This document shows positions 6,535 through 10,685 of a stretch of DNA of 10,685 nucleotides, piece by piece. Under the pieces are notes generated by a model, which had not been told where the DNA came from, searched no databases, and worked only from the letters and a program-made list of their open reading frames with translations. Position numbers and translations under genes: made by a program. The DNA is from an uncultured Lachnospiraceae bacterium (GTDB taxonomy: Bacteria; Bacillota; Clostridia; Lachnospirales; Lachnospiraceae), in assembly GCA_905236615.1 (NCBI GenBank), contig CAJORC010000346.1:1-10685 (forward strand), given 5' to 3'. Every line of letters starts with the position of its first letter. Position 1 is the stretch's first letter.

Positions 6535-7997
6535 TATATACTACCTCCTGCAATATATTCAAGAAATCCGCTGACAAGCTGCGGAAAGATGCCAAGTAAA
6601 ATATTTGCAACAGTAAAGAAGATGATCGGAAGAAGCATGTGTACGCCCGGATCGCTGATTTCCCGGTCATACTGATATTCTGTTCCGATTATCGGGAAAA
6701 ATGCTCTTATGCTGACAGTAAGTGTATATATGGCACAGAAAAATGCTGCAATAATAAGGCAGGCAATTCCGGCAACACCCCAGCCTGTACCGTCAGCGGC
6801 TCCGGCGCTGAAAAGCTTCCATTTGGAGATAAAACCGCAGAAAAGCGGGACTCCGGTAAGGGAAAGCGCTCCAATCGTATATAGTCCAAAGGTCAATGGC
6901 ATTTTTTTGGCAACACCGTTTATCTCAAAAATGTAATTCTTTCCCGTAACATGCATGAAAGCTCCTGCGCAGAGAAAGAGAGACATTTTAATGATGCCGT
7001 GAAAAAGCATATGTGCCATTCCGGCGATCATACCTGCTCTGGTAAAAAGTACAACACCGAAAAGCATGTATGAAAGATTGCTGATGGTCGAATAGGCAAG
7101 ACGGCGCTTGAAATGACGTTCCTTCAAAGCTCTGGCTGCTGCATAGATTATAGTAAAGAGAACAGCAGACATTGCAATATACTGCGCCTTGCTGCCGCGA
7201 AGAAAATCAGGTGAAAAAATATAGTAACTTACACGGATTATCGCAAAAACACCTGAATTAACAACTGCAACGGCATGAAGAAGTGCTGTTACCGGTGTCG
7301 GAGCAACAGAAGCAACGGGCAGCCATGAATGGAAAGGGAAAATAGCAGCTTTGACACCGAAACCGAAAAATGCAAGCAGATAAATGAGATTCAGAAAATT
7401 GTCGGAAAGACCATTCATGCTGTAACCGCCTAAAACGAAATCTCCGCCTGAATTGACTGAAGCAGCGATTACGGCAATAAAAGCCAGTGCAGCGCCTCCT
7501 ATAACGTAGCAGGCATAATAACGTCCGGCATACATGCTGTCGTGATCCTGATAGAAGGATACAAGAGGAATGGTAACAAGTGAGAGCATTTCGAAAAACA
7601 CATACATTGTAAGGATGTTTCCGGAAAGCGCAACACCCAGTGTTATCCCATAAGTCATTATGAAAAATGAAATGAAGCCTTTAAATTCTTTTTCTCCTTT
7701 CATATATTCGAAGGCATAAAGAAGGACGAAAGGCCACATGATACTAACCATTCCGGCGAAAAGCATGGAAAGAGGATCCATATAAAAATCTATGGAAAAT
7801 CCCTGACTGAAGTTATAGAGCGTAAAAAGCTTATGCGGGCCGTTTAAAATACCGAGCCAGACAGCAAGACTTGCTGCAATTACAAAGTATTCGGAATAAA
7901 GCTGTATGGTCTGTTCATTTTTTATTTTAAGATTCAGCAATCCGAATCCGCTTATTATTGGCAGAAGAATTGCTGTAATTATAAAGAAATTACCCAT
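6534..7997 (-). CDS. NuoL/NuoM/MrpD-type proton-translocating subunit (third antiporter-like gene)
   Basis: A 487-residue polytopic membrane protein with about 14 predicted helices, the standard core length. Signatures are Y-A-F-E-Y-M-K (94-100), F-F-E-M-L-S-L (134-140) with E136 as TM5 Glu, K216 in G-V-K-A-A-I-F-P-F-H (TM7 Lys), H-S-W-L-P (223-227), K337 in the TM10 area and K392 in G-F-I-S-K-W-K (TM12 Lys). In TM8 it reads L-L-H-A-V-A-V-V-N-S-G-V-F. H241 matches the His of NuoL and MrpA, while the Lys found in the other three subunits here is absent. This suggests a distinct place in the stack of subunits. The start ATG overlaps the upstream stop (TGATG) and GGAAGGA lies at 8009-8015. It is closest in layout to the second gene, which shares the Y-A-F-E-Y-M-K and F-E-M motifs, so the two probably arose by duplication. 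Confidence 0.92.
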   Translation of the reverse strand: MGNFFIITAILLPIISGFGLLNLKIKNEQTIQLYSEYFVIAASLAVWLGILNGPHKLFTLYNFSQGFSIDFYMDPLSMLFAGMVSIMWPFVLLYAFEYMKGEKEFKGFISFFIMTYGITLGVALSGNILTMYVFFEMLSLVTIPLVSFYQDHDSMYAGRYYACYVIGGAALAFIAVIAASVNSGGDFVLGGYSMNGLSDNFLNLIYLLAFFGFGVKAAIFPFHSWLPVASVAPTPVTALLHAVAVVNSGVFAIIRVSYYIFSPDFLRGSKAQYIAMSAVLFTIIYAAARALKERHFKRRLAYSTISNLSYMLFGVVLFTRAGMIAGMAHMLFHGIIKMSLFLCAGAFMHVTGKNYIFEINGVAKKMPLTFGLYTIGALSLTGVPLFCGFISKWKLFSAGAADGTGWGVAGIACLIIAAFFCAIYTLTVSIRAFFPIIGTEYQYDREISDPGVHMLLPIIFFTVANILLGIFPQLVSGFLEYIAGGSI

Positions 7998-9436
7998 CAG
8001 AAATTTAATCCTTCCATAATCTGTATACCATATATTCCGACTATCAAAGCAGCCGAACAGAGAATAAACATCGGAACTGTCATTAGAGCCGGTGGCTCTG
8101 CAGCATTTTTATCGGGTTCAAATTCTTTTCCGGGGAAAAATCCGTCAACAACGACAGGAAATAAATATCCCGCAGTAAGAAATGCCGATATCAGCAGAAC
8201 TATAGTAGGCAGATAAGAGAATATTCCCATGCCCGAATCTGCAGCAGCAAGAGCGATAACCCATTTGCTTAAGAAACCTCCCATGGGAGGGATGCCTACT
8301 AAAGAAAGTGAGGCTATAAGGAAAGCAGTAAAGGTCAAAGGCATCTTTTTGCCAAGTCCGTAAAGATCGGAAACCTGCCTTTTGCCAAGAAGATAGATAA
8401 ATACTCCTGCGGTAAGGAAGAGACAGCCCTTTGATGCCGCATGGCTTATAAGATGGATCAGAGCTCCGCGAAGACCTGAGGCAGACAGCAGGGAAAGGGC
8501 AAGCATAATGTAAGAAATCTGGCTTATTGTGGAAAAAGCAAGACGCCTTTTCAGATTTTTCTCCAGAAATGCCATGGTAGAGCCCATAAGCACCGTCAGC
8601 ATGGCAAGTATCATCCATGCAGTCTGTACCCATGTGGAACGGATAAAATCAGCACCTACTGAATAGTAAACTATCCGCACCACAGAAACTATGCCGGCTT
8701 TTGCAATGATTCCCGAAAGGAGTGAGGAAGCCGGTGCAGGAGCTATGGGATGTGCAGTCGGCAGCCAGCCGTGCATGGGATACATACCGGCCTTTGTGCC
8801 AAAACCTATAATAGTTACGAATATAACGACAAGGAAAAATTTCTCATGACCGCTGATAAGAGCCGGATCAAGAAAGCCTCCCATAGTGAAATGCCTTGAA
8901 CCGCTGCTGTAAAAATATACGAAGAAAACTCCGAAAAGACCGAGCAGTGCGCCGCCGATGGAATAAAAGAGGTATTTTAATCCTGCCGTTACGGCATCCT
9001 TGGTTTTTTCATGGAGAACAAGAGGTACCGTTGTAAGTGTGGCCATCTCGAATGAGAGATAGAGCGTTATGGGATTGCCCGAAGCAGCTACTGCTATAAG
9101 AGCACCCAGAGATATAAAGAAAAATGAGAAAAACTGTTCCTGATTTTCCTCTTTTTTCATATATTCGAAAGCATAGAAAGCAACCGAAGAATAAAGAAGC
9201 AGGACGGATATAAGATAAAAACGTCCTAAATTATCAAAAGAAAAATAAAGGTCTGCATTTTCCGAAAAACTGAAAAGTCTGATATCTCCGGAATAGAAAG
9301 CTGCAGCAAGGGCAAGCAGCAGACTTATGATGATTATTCCTGAATAGTAAGGAATTTTTTCTTTATAGTTCTTTTTCATTAGTCCTGCTGAGATACCGGC
9401 AATTGCAGGAAAGATTATAGCAATAAAAATAAGCAT
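7997..9436 (-). CDS. MrpD/NuoM-type proton-translocating subunit (second antiporter-like gene)
   Basis: A 479-residue polytopic membrane protein. Conserved charged residues of the proton path are E130 in L-S-F-E-M-A-T (TM5), K215 in G-T-K-A-G-M-Y-P-M-H (TM7), H222 and H229 of H-G-W-L-P-T-A-H-P, K246 in S-G-I-I-A-K-A-G (TM8), K336 in H-A-A-S-K-G (TM10 area) and K391 in G-F-L-S-K-W (TM12). The H-P-I-A-P-A-P-A-S pattern is typical of Mrp/Hyf-type rather than complex I subunits. A strong CGGAGGT lies at 9446-9452, 10 nt before the ATG. The upstream gene's stop is 24 nt before the start, and the stop overlaps the next start by 1 nt, so translation of the next gene is likely coupled. Alone it cannot be assigned as Na+/H+ antiporter or redox-driven pump subunit. 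Confidence 0.93.
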   Translation of the reverse strand: MLIFIAIIFPAIAGISAGLMKKNYKEKIPYYSGIIIISLLLALAAAFYSGDIRLFSFSENADLYFSFDNLGRFYLISVLLLYSSVAFYAFEYMKKEENQEQFFSFFFISLGALIAVAASGNPITLYLSFEMATLTTVPLVLHEKTKDAVTAGLKYLFYSIGGALLGLFGVFFVYFYSSGSRHFTMGGFLDPALISGHEKFFLVVIFVTIIGFGTKAGMYPMHGWLPTAHPIAPAPASSLLSGIIAKAGIVSVVRIVYYSVGADFIRSTWVQTAWMILAMLTVLMGSTMAFLEKNLKRRLAFSTISQISYIMLALSLLSASGLRGALIHLISHAASKGCLFLTAGVFIYLLGKRQVSDLYGLGKKMPLTFTAFLIASLSLVGIPPMGGFLSKWVIALAAADSGMGIFSYLPTIVLLISAFLTAGYLFPVVVDGFFPGKEFEPDKNAAEPPALMTVPMFILCSAALIVGIYGIQIMEGLNF

Positions 9437-9460
9437 TTTTAAGCTACCTCCGCTTTTGAT

Positions 9461-10685
9461 CTATGTAAATGAAGCCAGACCTTTAAAGATGGCTTCTATC
9501 GTTATCCATGAAAAGAGTCCGAGAAAAATATTAACGGCCGTAAGGATGATTCCGGCTGTCGTGTAGGAAAAACGATCAATTTCGTTTTCCTCATTAATTT
9601 CAGTATCAGAAGTTTCGTATTTCTCCGGTGGAAGTTCGGCTTTAGAATAGATCCTTACTATAGTCCGTATAAAATACATTGCGTTTAAGAGTGAACTCAT
9701 AGCAAGAACTATCATGATCGTAAAAAATCTGCTTCCGCCTGATTCAACCGCAGCACCGGCAAAGTTTACCTTCATGGAAAATCCGGCAAAAATGGGGATA
9801 CCTACCATGGAAAGTGCAGCAGATGTAAAAAAGAATCCGGCTGTTTTTTCGCGGTGGCCGCTTCCCTGAAGCTTCTTAAAAAGCAGACTGTTGTCTGAAA
9901 CCTCCGCAAGATAAGGAGTTGACAGGAATAGGAGTGACTTTGTAACTGCGTGACATATTATCTGGAAAATAGCAGCTGTAAGACCGAGTTCTGTTCCCAT
10001 GCCGAGTCCCATATAAATATATCCTGTCTGCGCGGCGGATGAAAACGCGACCATTCTGTCGATGTTACCGGCGTATAGTGCAGAAAACGAACCGAATATT
10101 ATGCCGCATATACCCAAAACGAAAAGTATGGTCTCAATTCCGCTTTTGCTTATGAATTCAAGACCTATGGCACGACAGTATATTTTCAGAAGGAGAAATA
10201 TGTATCCCTTTGAAACAAGTGATGAAAGTATGGATGCGGAAGTCGGTGTTGCCCAGCCATAAGTGTCCGGCATCCAGAAATGAAAAGGAAATAGACCGCT
10301 TTTTATGGCAAGTCCGATCGTAAGAATTGCAATGCTTAAGGTGATAGCCTGCGTATTTTGAGGGTTTGCAGCCAGTTCGGTTATGGATGCTCTCATAGGC
10401 ACCATCAGAAGCTGACCGCTGAGATCATAAAGAAGAACGACTCCCAACAGGAAAAGTCCAGATCCCATAAGGTTCAGAACCATATAGCGGACTGCGGCAA
10501 GGGTTGTCCGGCCTATTTCACGAACGATAAGGATACCGCATGAAGTAAGCGTCAGGATTTCGAGAAAAACATAGCCCGTGAAAATGTCGTTAGTCCAGAC
10601 AATTGCCATGAGCGCTGAAGTGAGGAGATTTATCAGCGAATAGTATAAGTTGATCTTGCTTTCATCAATATCAATTTTAAGGAAA
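9461..10685 (-). CDS. MrpD/NuoN-like proton-translocating subunit, 5' end beyond window (first antiporter-like gene)
   Basis: The frame stays open to the right edge: 25 codons lie upstream of the ATG at 10609, without a stop, and encode residues continuous with the family, so the gene is partial at its N-terminus. Numbering from that internal Met: E17 in V-F-L-E-I-L-T (TM5 Glu), K103 in A-I-K-S-G-L-F-P-F-H-F-W (TM7 Lys), K134 in S-L-V-S-K-G (TM8), K224 in H-A-V-T-K-S (TM10 area) and K280 in G-F-S-M-K (TM12). The loop M-P-D-T-Y-G-W-A-T-P-T-S-A (113-125) replaces the A-H-P-x-A-P motif of its neighbours and resembles the Y-G-A-P-T-P-S/T version found in some MrpD-like and membrane-hydrogenase-associated subunits. 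A hydrophilic acidic loop (about 322-346) precedes the last helix. It is the most diverged of the four. Confidence 0.9.
   Translation of the reverse strand, partial: FLKIDIDESKINLYYSLINLLTSALMAIVWTNDIFTGYVFLEILTLTSCGILIVREIGRTTLAAVRYMVLNLMGSGLFLLGVVLLYDLSGQLLMVPMRASITELAANPQNTQAITLSIAILTIGLAIKSGLFPFHFWMPDTYGWATPTSASILSSLVSKGYIFLLLKIYCRAIGLEFISKSGIETILFVLGICGIIFGSFSALYAGNIDRMVAFSSAAQTGYIYMGLGMGTELGLTAAIFQIICHAVTKSLLFLSTPYLAEVSDNSLLFKKLQGSGHREKTAGFFFTSAALSMVGIPIFAGFSMKVNFAGAAVESGGSRFFTIMIVLAMSSLLNAMYFIRTIVRIYSKAELPPEKYETSDTEINEENEIDRFSYTTAGIILTAVNIFLGLFSWITIEAIFKGLASFT

Noticed and set aside
8145..8633. Long open frame on the - strand inside the second antiporter gene (162 residues)
   Set aside because: It overlaps a clear family member in another frame, is rich in Cys, Ser and Arg without any recognisable motif, and has no ribosome site: a shadow frame.
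10609..10609. ATG at 10609 as the true start of the rightmost antiporter gene
   Set aside because: The frame is open to the window edge and the upstream 25 codons fit the family; the helices before the TM5 Glu would otherwise be missing.
1..10685. CRISPR arrays, tRNA or rRNA genes, insertion sequences, attachment sites
   Set aside because: No regular repeat-spacer pattern, cloverleaf, transposase or integrase motif, or terminal inverted repeats were seen on either strand by eye.

Overview
The window looks like chromosome from an anaerobic, moderately AT-rich Firmicute, most likely Clostridia/Lachnospiraceae (Butyrivibrio- or Roseburia-like). This rests on codon style, strong AGGAG-type ribosome sites, a sigma-28-type (flagellar) promoter, Gfo/Idh/MocA plus TIM-barrel sugar genes and a large multi-subunit cation/proton antiporter-like operon. 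It is an inference from gene content; no rRNA or other taxonomic marker is present.

Left part (1-2325, + strand): the 3' part of a biotin-protein-ligase-like gene (cut by the window edge, with altered catalytic motifs and a short C-terminus), then an AI-2E-family membrane permease gene. Next comes a small cysteine-free protein gene of unknown function whose C-terminal half resembles the end of flagellar cap protein FliD. A near-perfect sigma-28 promoter (TAAA-N16-GCCGATAA) lies at the end of the permease gene, directly in front of it. A strong hairpin terminator closes this block.

Middle part (2326-4860, + strand): a two-gene sugar unit, a xylose-isomerase-like TIM-barrel isomerase/epimerase followed by a Gfo/Idh/MocA NAD(P)-dependent oxidoreductase. 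Each has a strong ribosome site. The spacer between them carries two back-to-back hairpins, and the region upstream carries helically phased AACAT repeats. The unit's terminator may lie about 140 nt beyond its last stop codon, inside the convergent neighbour.

Right part (4696-10685, - strand): four consecutive genes, read right to left, each encoding a proton-translocating antiporter-type subunit (NuoL/M/N, MrpA/MrpD, HyfB/D/F superfamily). The last three are tightly packed, with two 1-nt stop/start overlaps, so they are almost certainly one operon. All four keep the TM5 glutamate, TM7 lysine and TM12 lysine of the proton path. The last one lacks the usual first two helices but has a long C-terminal extension ending in a membrane helix, like the lateral arm of NuoL. 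Four such subunits in a row exceed the number in Mrp (2) or complex I (3), making this the most unusual region of the window. The identity of the whole complex depends on genes beyond the right edge.
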